The notes under the pieces are model-generated. The model had not been told where the DNA came from, did no database searches, and saw nothing but the letters and a program-made list of their open reading frames with translations. The position numbers were made by a program, and so were the translations under genes. A stretch of 21,869 bases of DNA, from the NCBI RefSeq assembly GCF_001602625.1, contig NZ_LECR01000020.1:7979-29847 (forward strand), given 5' to 3'. Within the stretch, counting starts at the first letter, position 1. Every line of letters begins with the position of its first letter. Below, piece after piece: positions 7,758 through 17,430 of this stretch. The stretch is from Sodalis-like endosymbiont of Proechinophthirus fluctus. Lineage in GTDB: Bacteria > Pseudomonadota > Gammaproteobacteria > Enterobacterales > Enterobacteriaceae.

Positions 7758-8378
7758 AGCGGTAAGTTGGGGACCAAGACCTTAGCAGATGGCGAACAGT
7801 CCAATCACCATAAAGCCGGCGTTGCCTTAATTACCATTAAGAGATGGTACCAGTCCGCCAGAGGGAAGGGAGACCTGTAGATCGAGCTATTTCGCCAGCA
7901 GTCCTACGGCCTTAATCCCGCCGATAACCAGCGCCACTACTAGTACTGAGATGGCGGTTACGTCATATTGTAATAAAGTTTGCGCTGCGGTTTATTCAGC
8001 GCCATTAGCAATAGAAAACTACTGGAAACGGCCGAGCCTATCAGCCCGCGTAGCTATACAGCCAGCCCTTGTGGTCATGGAAGGCAGAAGCCGTCAGCTT
8101 AATAGTCAATGTGGCCAGAATGACAATAATTGAATGTCCTATAAGGAAAGAGCGCCCCACCTATGTCGGGTGCTTATCCTGCTGCATTATGGTGTCGATG
8201 GCGGCGATATGGTCGGCGTCGACGTCGACTGCGTAGCTACAAGCGAGTAGACTGGCTGCGATAATGGCGCTATTGTGTCCGAAAGCGAATAGCTCCCAGG
8301 TCCAGATAAATAGACTAGCCCTAATCAGAGCCGCTAACAATGGCGGAGCTCGGGAAACGGTAGGAAGGTTCCGATCAT
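7729..8378 (-). pseudogene. NiCoT-family nickel/cobalt permease, dead
   Basis: The minus strand encodes pieces of a HoxN/NixA-type nickel/cobalt transporter. The first membrane segment reads LFIWTWELFAFGHN. The signature region is SYAVDVDADHIAAIDTIMQQ, followed by FLIGHSIIVILATLTIK, SAFHDHKGWLYSYAG and LIGSAVSSSFLLLMALNKPQ. TAISVLVVALVIGGIKAVGL and GNAGFMVIGLFAIC come next, and the end is YRWRRYDQLPI-stop (TAA at 7729-7731). The family motif HX4DH normally reads HAVDADH. Here His is Tyr and a tandem GTCGAC duplication (8218-8229) inserts two residues, so the metal site is destroyed. Several further stops interrupt the frame. The family uses eight membrane segments to import Ni2+ or Co2+. The N-terminal start near 8378 is uncertain because the frame shifts there. 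Confidence 0.82.
8218..8229. repeat. 6-bp tandem duplication inside the NiCoT signature motif
   Basis: GTCGAC occurs twice in a row, adding Val-Asp to the metal-binding HAVDADH motif of the nickel permease pseudogene. It is in frame, so it changes spacing rather than frame. Confidence 0.75.
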
Positions 8379-8679
8379 GGTCACAAGGTCCTTATAGACA
8401 GGGAAAAAGTAGACAGGGAAAAGTTAACTTTCGTCCACACGACACGAGGGCGAATAGGACATCCGGTCGTCATACTGACGGTGTCTGGTGCAACCGCTGT
8501 CGGCCCCTCCTACTCAAACCTTTGCTAGCAAGTATACCCCAGCTGATGCGCAGGACTACTATGACATGATAGAGATAAGTGAATAAACAGACGATATTGA
8601 GTTGTAACCAATGAACAGCCAAGCCATACCGCGGCGACGTTATCCAGCGCCGGCTTGACTGGCAAGCTAGTGCGCAGTA
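8379..8679. other. Noncoding gap upstream of the NiCoT pseudogene
   Basis: No gene is recognised. The one clear structure is the tandem repeat at 8395-8423. The right end lies just past the tsgA stop codon (tsgA is on the minus strand); no hairpin with a T-run was found to terminate it. Confidence 0.4.
8395..8423. repeat. 15/14-bp direct tandem repeat
   Basis: tagacagggaaaaag is followed directly by tagacagggaaaag. The second copy is one A shorter. It lies in a noncoding stretch and looks like a slippage duplication. Confidence 0.8.
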
Positions 8680-9870
8680 TCAAACAATCGTTTGACTGTG
8701 GGTACGGTGGCGGCTAACGAATCCCAGTAGCAGGCATAGAACGAATACCGTGACATACAGCAGATTGGAGGTTTGCAGCGCCGCGCTCACGCCATAATGA
8801 GCCACGATAGGGCCGGTTACGATAAACGTTAGCATGGTGCCAATGGTGCCACAGGTCAAGATAAAATTGACCAGTCTGGGGGATGTCACTCGGGTTTGCT
8901 GCGAACCAAGCGTGATGATGGTAGTGTAAATCGCGCTGGAAACAAAACCCAGCGCCAGCAAACACCAGGGTAACCAGGTGGGATTGTCGACATGGATGAA
9001 TAGATACATGAAGGCTGCCGAAAGCGCCGCAAGCAAGGTCACGATGCGCTGTAAATCAAAGAAACGCAGCAAAGCGCTAAAGACCCACATTCCGACCATG
9101 TAAGCAGTCCAGAAATAACTGACCAACCCGCCGGCCTGCTGGATATTCATTTGGAAACGCGTCGTCGCGTATTCCGGCACCCAAGAAATAAAACTGAGCT
9201 GGCCCAAGATATAACAGAGCGCGGCTAGAGCAAGCAGCGCCACGCCTGGTCCCCAATTTTCCCGGGTCTGCAGCGTCTGACAGACGATAGAGGCGGCGCG
9301 GGATTTTAGCACGGGAAAATCCGACAGTAGGGTAAGGACAAAGATCATCACGTAGACCATGCCGATACAGGCATAAACCCAGTACCAGGTGATATGGCGT
9401 GCTAGCAGCACGCCGGCCAGCATGGGGAACAGGGTACCGGCCATACTGAAGAATGAGTCGGTAAACAACAGGCACGAGCCGCGCTGCCGTCCCGCATACA
9501 GATGGGTAATAAGGTAAGTGCCGATGGACATGGTAATGCCGCTGACCGCGCCCAACACAAACATCGACAGGGAGAATACCATCAAATTATGGCCGCTCAT
9601 CAACCCCAGAACCGCTAGCATCATCAGCAAAAATCCGAACATCAACTGTTGTTTCAAGGGGATTATCTCCATCAGCCAGGCATTAAGAAATATTGCCGCT
9701 AAAATACCTGAATTTAGGAAAGTGAAGGTATTGCTCATACTGGAAACTGGTAACTGGAAATAGTCGGCGATATTGCCTAGTACTACGCTGGTGACAATCA
9801 CCAGCGCGCCGGTTAACCCATAAGAAAAAAAACTAATCCATGTTAGTCTTAATTTGTTGTTTTTATTCAT
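8680..9870 (-). CDS. tsgA: MFS transporter TsgA
   Basis: This intact 396-residue membrane protein matches E. coli/Salmonella TsgA (about 393 residues) from the start [20 protein letters not shown] to the end [10 protein letters not shown]. The start ATG at 9868-9870 ([11 protein letters not shown]) is chosen over the upstream in-frame ATG at 9966 because it matches the family start and an AGG-containing site lies just ahead. About twelve hydrophobic helices fit the major facilitator fold, in the fucose-permease-like group. [19 protein letters not shown] is the most conserved block. The substrate is not established; the family name comes from a tellurite- or selenite-resistance gene linked to nitrite-regulated loci. 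It is an intact transporter between long runs of pseudogenes. The E. coli nir neighbours are not seen here. Confidence 0.93.
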   Translation of the reverse strand: MNKNNKLRLTWISFFSYGLTGALVIVTSVVLGNIADYFQLPVSSMSNTFTFLNSGILAAIFLNAWLMEIIPLKQQLMFGFLLMMLAVLGLMSGHNLMVFSLSMFVLGAVSGITMSIGTYLITHLYAGRQRGSCLLFTDSFFSMAGTLFPMLAGVLLARHITWYWVYACIGMVYVMIFVLTLLSDFPVLKSRAASIVCQTLQTRENWGPGVALLALAALCYILGQLSFISWVPEYATTRFQMNIQQAGGLVSYFWTAYMVGMWVFSALLRFFDLQRIVTLLAALSAAFMYLFIHVDNPTWLPWCLLALGFVSSAIYTTIITLGSQQTRVTSPRLVNFILTCGTIGTMLTFIVTGPIVAHYGVSAALQTSNLLYVTVFVLCLLLGFVSRHRTHSQTIV

Positions 9871-10167
9871 TATAAACCTAATTCTAGTCTGATGAAGACC
9901 GGTGAATACGGGTCTGGAAACGGATATCACCCTGCTTGTGTTCGCGGGAAGCCGCGATACTATCATGACTTATTTATTATTTGCTGTTAAATGTCTAGCA
10001 GATAATATCCTGCCCGGCGGCAAGTAGAAAAGATGGGCGCCTCATCACAGTTTGACCGACATCAGAGTGAATACTCCGTTACGTAAAAAAGTAAATAGTT
10101 GGCACACTCCTGAAGCGGATCTTTAGAATTTAATCGCTTCCTGTGGCCTTTTCTTTTGAAAATAATA
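9871..10167. other. Divergent intergenic region between tsgA and ppiA
   Basis: About 300 bp with no coding signal. It must hold the tsgA promoter (minus strand), but I could not place a convincing -35/-10 pair or an operator. Confidence 0.4.
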
Positions 10168-10716
10168 ATGTACAAACGCTCTCTGGACGACCTCTACTAC
10201 CTTGCTTACCCTGACATGTTCTACGGATGTTTATTCCGCAGCACGGGATTCCCAATGTACTGATGACTACTTTAGCAGGCAACATCGAGCTGGAAGTAGA
10301 TAGCGTTAAAGCGCCGTTTTCGGCGAAAAACTTCGTGCAATACGTCAACAACGGTTTTTATAACAACATTATTTTCCACCGCGTAATCCCCCGGTTTCAT
10401 GATCTAGGGTGGCGGATTCAAACAGGACATGTCGCAAAAGCTGAATCAGGCGCTGATTAAAAATGAAGCCGACAATAGCCTATGCAATACACGCGGCACA
10501 ATTGCCATGGCGTGTGTGTACCGCTGATAAAGACAGCTCTACCAGTCAATTTTTTATCAACATGACCGACAACTCCTTCCTAGAATCACGGCCAGCGCGA
10601 TTTCGGTTATGCCATGCTACTTCCTCGTCTGGATCACGCCAGCCCTCTTCGCCTTTCATGGCGAAGCCGCTAATGAATGTTATACTTATTCTTTCTACGA
10701 AACCTGCAGTATCTGA
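10168..10716 (+). pseudogene. ppiA: Periplasmic peptidyl-prolyl isomerase A (cyclophilin), dead
   Basis: The start MYKRSLDDLYYL is a decayed signal peptide (E. coli MFKSTLAAMAAVFAL). A frameshift near 10215 leads into the mature part [39 protein letters not shown] and [10 protein letters not shown], which contains the cyclophilin FHRVI motif with its catalytic Arg. Further frameshifts give [18 protein letters not shown], then [20 protein letters not shown] and a C-terminal VILILSTKP. The total of about 550 bp is close to the E. coli gene (190 codons), so loss is by point changes and small indels, not large deletion. The family catalyses proline cis-trans isomerisation during periplasmic folding, and other chaperones usually cover its loss. 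It lies directly before yhfG, as in E. coli. Confidence 0.9.
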
Positions 10717-10730
10717 TACAGGAGCGGCTG

Positions 10731-10882
10731 ATGAAAAAAATGACCAAAAGCAAATAGCGCAGTTATTTGCAAAACGACGGCACGTTAGTACCCGGCGCTC
10801 GAAGCCTATAGCATTGCGTCGGTCACGCTGGAAAGCGAAGCGTTGTCCATAAGCCTAGACGCTCTGTCTGAGGAAGAATTAT
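10731..10882 (+). pseudogene. yhfG: YhfG, small Fic-partner antitoxin, dead
   Basis: An AGGAG-like site (10719-10724) precedes ATG at 10731. The N-terminus MKKMTKSK resembles MKKLTDKQK of E. coli YhfG and is cut by TAG after eight codons. In another frame the C-terminus LEAYSIASVTLESEALSISL then DALSEEE matches the E. coli [20 protein letters not shown] pattern. YhfG (about 55 residues) is the FicA-type antitoxin that binds and restrains the Fic AMP-transferase encoded next to it. The end runs into the fic start ATG at 10881, so the ancestral overlap is still visible although the YhfG stop itself has been lost. Confidence 0.75.
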
Positions 10883-11277
10883 GGACGATAAAATCGGTGA
10901 CGACCGCGATCCCTATTTTTATCTGGGTCTGAAGGTGCTGCACAACGCCCTGAACATTAATGAAGCCGTGGGGCTACACAAGAAGTGGAATTAGCGCTAA
11001 CTGTGCTGCGCGCCGACTCGTTAGCACTGGGACTCGCAAGTATTGGGTTGCCTTAGCTGTGTGCTATACATCATACACTTTTCCAAGATATCTATCCTTG
11101 GCTGGCTGGGCCAATTGCGCAACGTCGATATTCATCAAAACGATATCTTTTTTTGTCACTTCGCCTATCTGGAAACAGAGGGAAACGGTTGCGCGCTAAT
11201 GAGGCCGGCGCGTTTGGCGATCCCGGCGCCGCTGTGCGATTTGTTCAGAATGGCGGTGAGCGGAGCTGGGTGACGAT
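10881..11277 (+). pseudogene. fic: Fic-domain AMP-transferase, central deletion including active site
   Basis: The start reads MDDKIGDDRDPYFYLGLKVL, matching E. coli Fic (KFGEGRDPYLYPGLDIMRN), with AGGAAG ahead of ATG 10881. Pieces then follow in changing frames: VELALTVLRADSLALGL, HHTLFQDIYPWLAG, LRNVDIHQNDIFFCHFAYLE and TEGN (to about 11180). The text then jumps to NEAGAFGDPGAAVRFVQN, the counterpart of the E. coli ending NQSGAMGDLTALQMIFSK. About 70-80 codons between them, including the catalytic HPFxxGxGR motif, are gone. In addition there are stops, such as TAG in the LP-stop-LC stretch near 11050. It cannot have Fic activity. Toxin (fic) and antitoxin (yhfG) have decayed together. Confidence 0.87.
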
Positions 11278-11752
11278 GTGTGACGCCTCTGCTACCTACC
11301 GCCTACCCCTCGCGGCGCAGAGCCCGTGCTACCCGTGGTGCCGACGCTTCAAGCTTGCGCCGTCACCTGAATTGTGGGCGTCCGTACGGTATCTACATCT
11401 GTGATGGGAGCGTTGCTTAATTATCTAGGCTGTGGTGGTGCCTTAGCTTATCCCATCGCCCAACACGTTAACGCCCACATTTGAACGGGATCAGCGCCGG
11501 GTTTCTACCTTAGTTCAGGCCGCCGCATTTCGCGTAACACTAATGCATGTAGGCAAAGCGATTCAGCTCCGATACCCAGATTACTCCTGGAATCGGTCGA
11601 CGTTCTGTCTTTTCGTCTTTCCATCCTGGACAATGTATCAATGGTCGTAGTCATGTCACCACCGTTGTTATACACTCGCAGCTCATCAAGGTTCGGTACC
11701 GGGGCCGGGGCCCGCAATGACCTGGCAGCAAAGGAGCAATAGGCTGTGTTTC
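11278..11752. other. Long gap between fic and pabA, no gene recognised
   Basis: About 475 bp with no protein I can name on either strand. E. coli has only a short gap between fic and pabA, so this is either a foreign relic or strongly decayed sequence. A short GC palindrome-like run (ggggccgggg cccg) lies at about 11701-11714. The last bases carry the pabA ribosome site. Confidence 0.4.
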
Positions 11753-11762
11753 AAGGAGTATT

Positions 11763-12344
11763 ATGAATAGATTGCTAATAATAGATAATTACGACTCATT
11801 CACCTGGAATCTCTATCAGTATTTCTGTGAACTGGGGACTCAGGTGATAGTACGCCGCCATGACAGTCTGGATATCGCGGATATTGAGCGGCTGTCACCG
11901 GCTCGTCTAGTCATATCCCCCGGCCCGGGTACCCCGGACCAGGCAGGTATCTCCATAGCCGCTATTCTCCATTTTGCTGGCAAGCTGCCCATTTTGGGAG
12001 TTTGTCTTGGGCATCAGGCTATCGCGCAGGCGTTTGGCGCCCGCATAGTCCACGCGCGCAAAGTCATGCACGGTAAGACCTCCGTTATCCGCCACGATGG
12101 TAAAGGGGTGTTTGCTAGCCTGACACAGCCGCTGACGGTAACACGTTATCACTCGCTGGTGATTGACGCAGCCAGTGTACCGTCCTGTCTAGCGGTAACC
12201 GCCTGGAGCCAGCGCGAGGGAAAGCCTGATGAAATTATGGCCATCCGCCATCGCTCCTTGCTGTTGGAGGGTGTACAGTTTCATCCTGAAAGTATAATGA
12301 GTGAACAAGGTCACCGGTTGCTGGCAAATTTTCTCGACCGCTAA
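11763..12344 (+). CDS. pabA: Aminodeoxychorismate synthase glutaminase subunit
   Basis: This intact 193-residue class I glutamine amidotransferase supplies ammonia to PabB, which turns chorismate into 4-amino-4-deoxychorismate on the way to p-aminobenzoate and folate. The catalytic triad is visible as Cys81 (GVCLGHQ), His174 and Glu176 (FHPES), with the oxyanion region [11 protein letters not shown] (52-62). The length exceeds E. coli (187) by an extra Arg-Leu near the start and a short insertion near EGKPDEIM. The start has a strong AAGGAG site (11753-11758). The TrpG-type glutaminases are similar, but [15 protein letters not shown] and the ppiA-fic-pabA-argD context favour PabA. It is the only intact gene between fic and argD, and its survival suggests folate synthesis is still needed. 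Confidence 0.95.
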   Translation: MNRLLIIDNYDSFTWNLYQYFCELGTQVIVRRHDSLDIADIERLSPARLVISPGPGTPDQAGISIAAILHFAGKLPILGVCLGHQAIAQAFGARIVHARKVMHGKTSVIRHDGKGVFASLTQPLTVTRYHSLVIDAASVPSCLAVTAWSQREGKPDEIMAIRHRSLLLEGVQFHPESIMSEQGHRLLANFLDR

Positions 12345-12379
12345 CGGCAGTCTAATTTGTATTTCTCCGGCGATAGCAC

Positions 12380-12576
<197 letters not shown>

Positions 12577-13067
12577 TAGGGCAAGGAATATGTCGATTTT
12601 TCTGGCAGCATCGCAGTCACCCCGTTGAGGTACTGTTATTCGGTGTTAGTGGCAGGGTAAAAGAAAAACACAAGGGGAGATGTTATAGCACACCATAACA
12701 TCGTCACTAACGGGCCGGTGCCACTCTTGGCGCGTAAGCTTATTTATGCAACCTTTGCCAATCGCATGTTTTTCGGCAATTCCTGCGGCGAGGCGAACGA
12801 GGCGGCGTTTAAACTGGTGTGTCATTACCACCCACCATAGTCCATATAAGACTAAAATCATTACGTTTCATAACTCATTTCACGGCTGCACGTTGTTTAC
12901 TGTATTGGGGGTAGCCGAAGTATTCGTATAGTTTCGGGCTAAATACTGTCGGATATCGTCCATATATCGTTTAGAAACCCCGATGCAGTGAAAGTTGTTA
13001 TCGACGAATCACACTTGCGCTATTGCCCTCGAGCTGATCCAGAGGGAAGAGGGAAAATGGAAGAGGA

Positions 13068-13102
13068 GAGCAATAACCCCGGTAGCACCGGGGTTATTGC
13101 TC
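13068..13102. repeat. Perfect 16-bp inverted repeat inside dead argD
   Basis: gagcaataaccccggt and accggggttattgctc are exact reverse complements around the loop AGC. It lies inside argD in place of about 12 normal codons (between the EPIQGEGG and RELCDKYQALLV equivalents). No T-run follows, so termination is unlikely. It resembles no known REP or ERIC unit that I can name. Confidence 0.85.
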
Positions 13103-13196
13103 GGCGTATGAGAGTTGTGCGATCGATAAGTATCAGGCGCTGCTGGTGATGGACGAAGTGCAATACGGCATGGACCACAGCGGCAACCTATTCATC

Positions 13197-13216
13197 TATA
13201 TGCATTTATATGCATT
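13197..13216. repeat. 10-bp tandem duplication in argD
   Basis: tatatgcatt occurs twice in a row where the ancestral sequence would have had it once, encoding Tyr-Met-His. This adds ten bases and shifts the argD frame. Confidence 0.85.
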
Positions 13217-13882
13217 ATAGCGTGCAGCCGGATATTATCACCACTACCCAAAAGCGCTGGGGCAGTTTTCCGATAAGCACAATATTGACCACCGAAAACA
13301 TCGCGTCGACCATGGCAATCATGACATGACGTAAGGCGGTAACTCGCTGGCCTTTGCAGTGTTTGAAGTAGTGTTGTATGTTATCAATTTGCCGGAGGTG
13401 CTCTAGCCGGTATCAACGAACGCCATGAAAGCTTTATCCAGGGGCGCTGCATGGTATTAACGAAAAATATCAGGTAGTCACGCAGGTGCGCAGTATGGGT
13501 ATGGGGCTTACTGCTTAGCGTAGAGCTGGCGCCGTGCTAGTTATGGATGGGTGCTGGATTTCCTGCACGTAGCCATCCTGGAAGGAGTTATGATTCTCAA
13601 TGCCGGCCCCGACGTGATCGCGTTTGCGGATATCGACGAAGGCTTGACGCGGTTTGAGAAAGCTGTAGCGCAGGTGACGGGCGCAGCCTGACAGAGGGAC
13701 AACGGGAACGCCGGCGCCGCATAAGCGTTCCTACCTTCCGCCACTTTTCTGCTTGAGTGGTTTATCACGCGTCCGGCGCAGCGCTTTCAACCCCGGCACT
13801 TCGGAGCGTTTTGCTAGGACGCTATTGATATCAGCCATTCTGAGCCGGCAACGTCCTAGTGCCGGCAGCGCCGGCAAAGGCG

Positions 13883-16008
13883 CTAGTTCGGCAGCGTGTC
13901 GTGTAAACGACGTACGAGCTAGAAACTGTGCTGAGGTCGCTGAGGCTACGGCGCCGACGAAATTGTATGCATCACGATGAGATGAAACAAATGCGCCGCA
14001 AATGGCATTCCATTAGCGTCACTGCCTGACCATGGGATTATCATCGGTGTTAAAAATACCTGGATTTTCGGTGCTCAGGCCGCTATATTTCAGCCGTTGC
14101 TGACAGCTTGGCAGCGCCAACCTCGCAGGAGAATAAATAGTCGTCCGATAACCTATCGATCAGAATATAGTGATCGCGCACCAGTGTCGTCATGGTATTG
14201 ATATGTTGGACAATAAACTGACTATGGGTGACCAATAAGCGAATATCGCTCAGACAGCGGGAGTTAAAACCCGGCTCCTGATCGCCTGGCTTAGGGAAGT
14301 GAATAGGGCATTATATGCCTGGCATTATACGCCTGATTGACTCGCATGCGGGCAATGAGCCAACACGGGCGCGCCCGGATCCGGATCGGTCTGTAGAAGC
14401 AGCGGCAGCGCTTCTTGATACCGCTCCAGCGCTTGATAGGCGTTTTGTGTAATAGCCTGCTTTGCCATTGCGGCCACAGCTACAGTGTGCCGACAAAAGC
14501 CAGCATACAGCCAATCAATGTATCCCACCAGCCGTGACAGCAGGAAATGTGCGCCGTTCAACGACAGCAACTATAAGGTATACACGACCACCACCATCAT
14601 ACCGGTCACATCGCCAGACCGCAATTTTTGCGCAGTACTAAATAGCCAGTCAAAGGTCACTACCAGTATGCCGGTCGGGATGACGCGGTCGCTCATCTTT
14701 AACTGGAGAGTACCCGCGGCGATTCCCAGACCCGCCAGGGGTACCAGCACCATATGCTGAATAAGTACCGGGTCATGTTGTAATTTTTCTGACTGACAAA
14801 CATAATGATCATTAGGATCCAGTCAGGTTTTAGCAGATTGAAAACCATGCCCAAAATACTGCCGACTGCTAGCATGAGGCCTAAGAGAGGGCGGCGTTAC
14901 GTAGCGCTATCGATTTCAAGGAGCAGTAATTTTGCAGCGCTGGCTAGAACGGCAACTGCTGCTGGTTATCCGCCATCACATCGCGATGATAAAAGGGACG
15001 CTGGGAACGCAATAGGCGGTAGATACGGCTGAAATGGAAATAGCAGAACTGGCCTACTGAATTATCCGGATGTTGGTGGGCGACTTTTTCTAGGGCCGAA
15101 CACGTACGCATCTGTGGAAAACCGGTCAGGATAGCGATGATAGAGAATATCGTCCGCCAGGACAAGAAGCTGAGTGGCGAAGATACACACGTTGTAGCGC
15201 AACACCACTTCGGCGTGGCTTTACTGCTGCACCAGCTTTTGCACTTCATCCGTCTGATGCAGATGTCTGATATGCAGACTCACCGCAAATGCTCTTGCAG
15301 ATCTAATGCGACCTGAAAGGCGCACACCAGTCTTTTGTACTAGCTGAGATGGTTGGCTGAGAACATGTGCAATTGCTGATATACCTGCGCAATCTGGTCG
15401 ATGACCTTCTCTGCTGGCAGGCAAACAGCAGTAGGAGCGTACTGTCCGGATCGGTGTGCTGAGTTAGCAGACTGTATTTTGCTTTCGATATAATCCACCA
15501 GTTCGCAGTAAAGTAGATTCAATATCTCAGCACCTCATATGTATCGGCTGCTCTTTTGCCACAACCGGAACCACATCGCATTAAACAACCCTATACCAGG
15601 CCGTCCCCGCTAAATGGAGCATCGACGACAGCCAAAGCGGAACATTTCCGGTCAGCCCTAAAGTAAATACTGCGACAATCAGCGATGCCGACAGTAAGCG
15701 ACCCATACAAGCCGGTTTATTTCGCCGCTTACGCCGAACAGCAATGCCAACCACACAGCATGAGCTTAATAGCAGATGGATTAAAATACTGATCAAGGCA
15801 AACAGCAAGCCACCGGACTACCAGCCGCTTAAAGAAGTGCTTATAGATTTGATCGAGCCAGGCTAAGCTATATCAACAGGCGGGCACCAGCGAGAACAGC
15901 AGACTTACTGCAGGCTGCCGGACATCAGTCCGATGGCGACCGGCAGGCAGAGCACAGTGGTCTGCCGCAGGACATAATTTTCGGGATGGCAGATGAGTCT
16001 GTGCCACA
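13883..16008 (-). pseudogene. yhfK: YhfK, FUSC/YccS-type inner-membrane protein, dead
   Basis: On the minus strand the start MWHRLICHPENYVLRQTTVL then CLPVAIGLM (ATG at 16006-16008) matches E. coli MWRRLIYHPDINYALRQTLVL. Further pieces follow in family order: LLSASLIVAVFTLGLTG and VPLWLSSMLHL (about 15610-15710), ELVDYIESK and QIAQVYQQLHMFSA (about 15340-15520), ADDILYH, HQHPDNSVGQFCYFHFSRIY (about 15020-15090), and GTLQLKMSDRVIPTGILVV. Next come NAYQALERYQEALPLLLQTD (about 14390-14450) and a C-terminal HLIVMHTISSAP, stop, PQRPQH. The final TAG is at 13883-13885. The 2.1-kb length equals the E. coli gene (about 696 codons), so damage is by point stops and small indels. The role of YhfK is not firmly known; this family resembles aromatic-acid exporters. 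It lies downstream of crp and convergent with argD, as in E. coli. Confidence 0.92.
14308..14335. repeat. 14-bp near-perfect tandem duplication in yhfK
   Basis: gcattatatgcctg is followed directly by gcattatacgcctg, one mismatch between the copies. It lies within the yhfK pseudogene and adds a frame-changing 14 bp. Confidence 0.8.
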
Positions 16009-16061
16009 TAAGTCAACTAATGAGGCACGGCTATCATGATCATGCCCATGGTGAAAAGGGA

Positions 16062-16694
16062 TTAGCGGGTACCGTAAACCACAATAGTTTTTCCATGGGC
16101 AGAGATGAGACTCTGATCCTCAAGCATTTTCAGAATACGGCCGACTGTTTCCCGTGAACAGCCGACAATCTGGCCGATTTCTTGGCGGGTGATTTTTATT
16201 TGCATACCGTCCGGGTGGGTCATGGCGTCCGGCTGCTTGGTTAAATTCAGTAACGTTTGCGCGATACGCCCTGTTACATCCAGGAAAGCCAGGTTGCCGA
16301 CTTTCTCAGAGGTCACCTGGAGGCGGCTGGCCATTTGTGAAGATAGGCGCATCAGAATATCGGGATTGACCTGAATTAGCTGGCGAAATTTCTTGTAGGA
16401 TATCTCGGCCACTTCGCAGGCTGTTTTCGCCCGCACCCATGCGCTGCGCTCCTGCCCATCTTCAAACAACCCTAATTCGCCGATAAAATCGCCTTGATTA
16501 AGATAGGAGAGGATCATCTCTTTGCCCTCTTCGTCCTTGATAAGCACTGCGACGGAGCCTTTGACGATATAGTAGAGCGTTTCTGCCTTTTCACCCTGGT
16601 GAATCAACGTACTCTTCGATGGATACTTATGAGTATGGCAATGAGACAGGAACCATTCAAGAGTCGGGTCCGTTTGCTGTTTGCCGATAACCAT
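16062..16694 (-). CDS. crp: cAMP receptor protein (CRP)
   Basis: This intact 210-residue global regulator is nearly identical to E. coli CRP. The cAMP-binding cassette is complete, with Glu73 (GEL), Arg83-Ser84 (ERSA) and Thr128-Ser129 (QVTS) in Met-counted numbering. The recognition helix SRETVGRIL keeps Arg181, Glu182 and Arg186, which read the TGTGA half-site. The ribosome site AAGAGGAT (16703-16710) lies ahead of ATG at 16692-16694 and resembles the E. coli leader. Substitutions such as MASRL for MARRL and HTHKY for HIHKY look mild. CRP activates catabolite-responsive genes when cAMP is high. Full preservation among dead neighbours on both sides suggests strong selection. It is divergent from the dead yhfA. 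Confidence 0.97.
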   Translation of the reverse strand: MVIGKQQTDPTLEWFLSHCHTHKYPSKSTLIHQGEKAETLYYIVKGSVAVLIKDEEGKEMILSYLNQGDFIGELGLFEDGQERSAWVRAKTACEVAEISYKKFRQLIQVNPDILMRLSSQMASRLQVTSEKVGNLAFLDVTGRIAQTLLNLTKQPDAMTHPDGMQIKITRQEIGQIVGCSRETVGRILKMLEDQSLISAHGKTIVVYGTR

Positions 16695-16781
16695 TCGCTG
16701 TTATCCTCTTTTGTCATCGCCCGCCCTGTTTATGAACGGCGTATTCCATGTAAGGTAAGGTGTTATTATGATGTTATTCTG

Positions 16782-16787
16782 ATTATA
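16782..16787 (-). promoter_or_regulatory. Possible crp -10 element
   Basis: On the minus strand TATAAT lies about 88 bp before the crp start codon. The expected -35 position is poor (AAATTC), as would suit an activator-dependent promoter. No convincing TGTGA-N6-TCACA CRP site was found in 16695-17017; the divergent gap is otherwise unassigned. Confidence 0.3.
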
Positions 16788-17017
16788 AAAGGAACATAGA
16801 AAGGGAATTTATCATGGTCCAATGCTATGCTGATGACGGTTCGATCGCTCTTTTGCTCTTTCACTGTCGGTGAGCTCGATCCTGCCTTGTTTTCTAGTCT
16901 AACTTTAAGAGACTGTCTTATGTTGTCTCTCTTCAGCATGATGTATCTGTAGTTATATTGCCAGTTTGGCGGTAAAAAAATAGTCTTTTACAAAGAATAT
17001 TATCAGGAGGTAACGAT

Positions 17018-17430
17018 ATGCAAGCGCGAGTAAAGTAGGTTGAAGGGTTGTCTTTATCGGCGAATCCGTCTCTGGCAGCCCGATTATCATGGATGGCATC
17101 ATCGGCGAAAAAGCCCCTAGTCCGATGGAAATGCTGCTTATATCCGCCGGCAACTGTGGCGTAATTGATGTGGTATAGATTTTGTAAAAGAGCCACGCCG
17201 GTGTGTACACGACTTGTGAAGTCAAGTTAACCTCGACACGCCGCGAGGAAACACTGCCTATGCTTACCTATATCAATTTGCATTTTATCATCACTGGCCG
17301 CGATTTGACGAATAAGATCGTCGAGCGCACGGTCACGCTATCGGCGGAAAGTTTTGAGGTACGTCACCTAGACTGATATGCGGAGCGGCGCTTTGATGCT
17401 GGGGCGCGGTGTCTGCATGAAACTACTTAG
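17018..17430 (+). pseudogene. yhfA: YhfA, OsmC-family protein, dead
   Basis: A perfect AGGAGG (17005-17010) and ATG are kept. The reading MQARVK then TAG (17036-17038) replaces the Trp of E. coli MQARVKWVEGL. Downstream, FIGESVSGSPIIMDGIIGEK, APSPMEMLLISAGNCGVIDV, TCEVKLTSTRREE and YINLHFIITGRDL follow the family across several frames. The total is close to the 134-codon E. coli gene. OsmC-like proteins are thiol peroxidases; YhfA itself has no firm function. It is divergent from crp and its 3' end touches the 3' end of prkB (convergent). The ribosome site is intact, so a short peptide of six residues could still be made, which would be meaningless. Confidence 0.9.

Noticed and set aside
8395..8423. 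CRISPR-like direct repeats.
   Set aside because: Only two adjacent copies without spacers; it is a tandem duplication, and no cas gene is present.
14485..15032. Plus-strand open frames across 14485-15032 as new genes.
   Set aside because: They lie opposite recognisable yhfK pieces on the minus strand and have no independent support.
16695..17017. A CRP-binding site in the crp-yhfA divergent gap, as in E. coli.
   Set aside because: I could not find a TGTGA-N6-TCACA-like pair by eye; claiming autoregulation from sequence would be unsupported.
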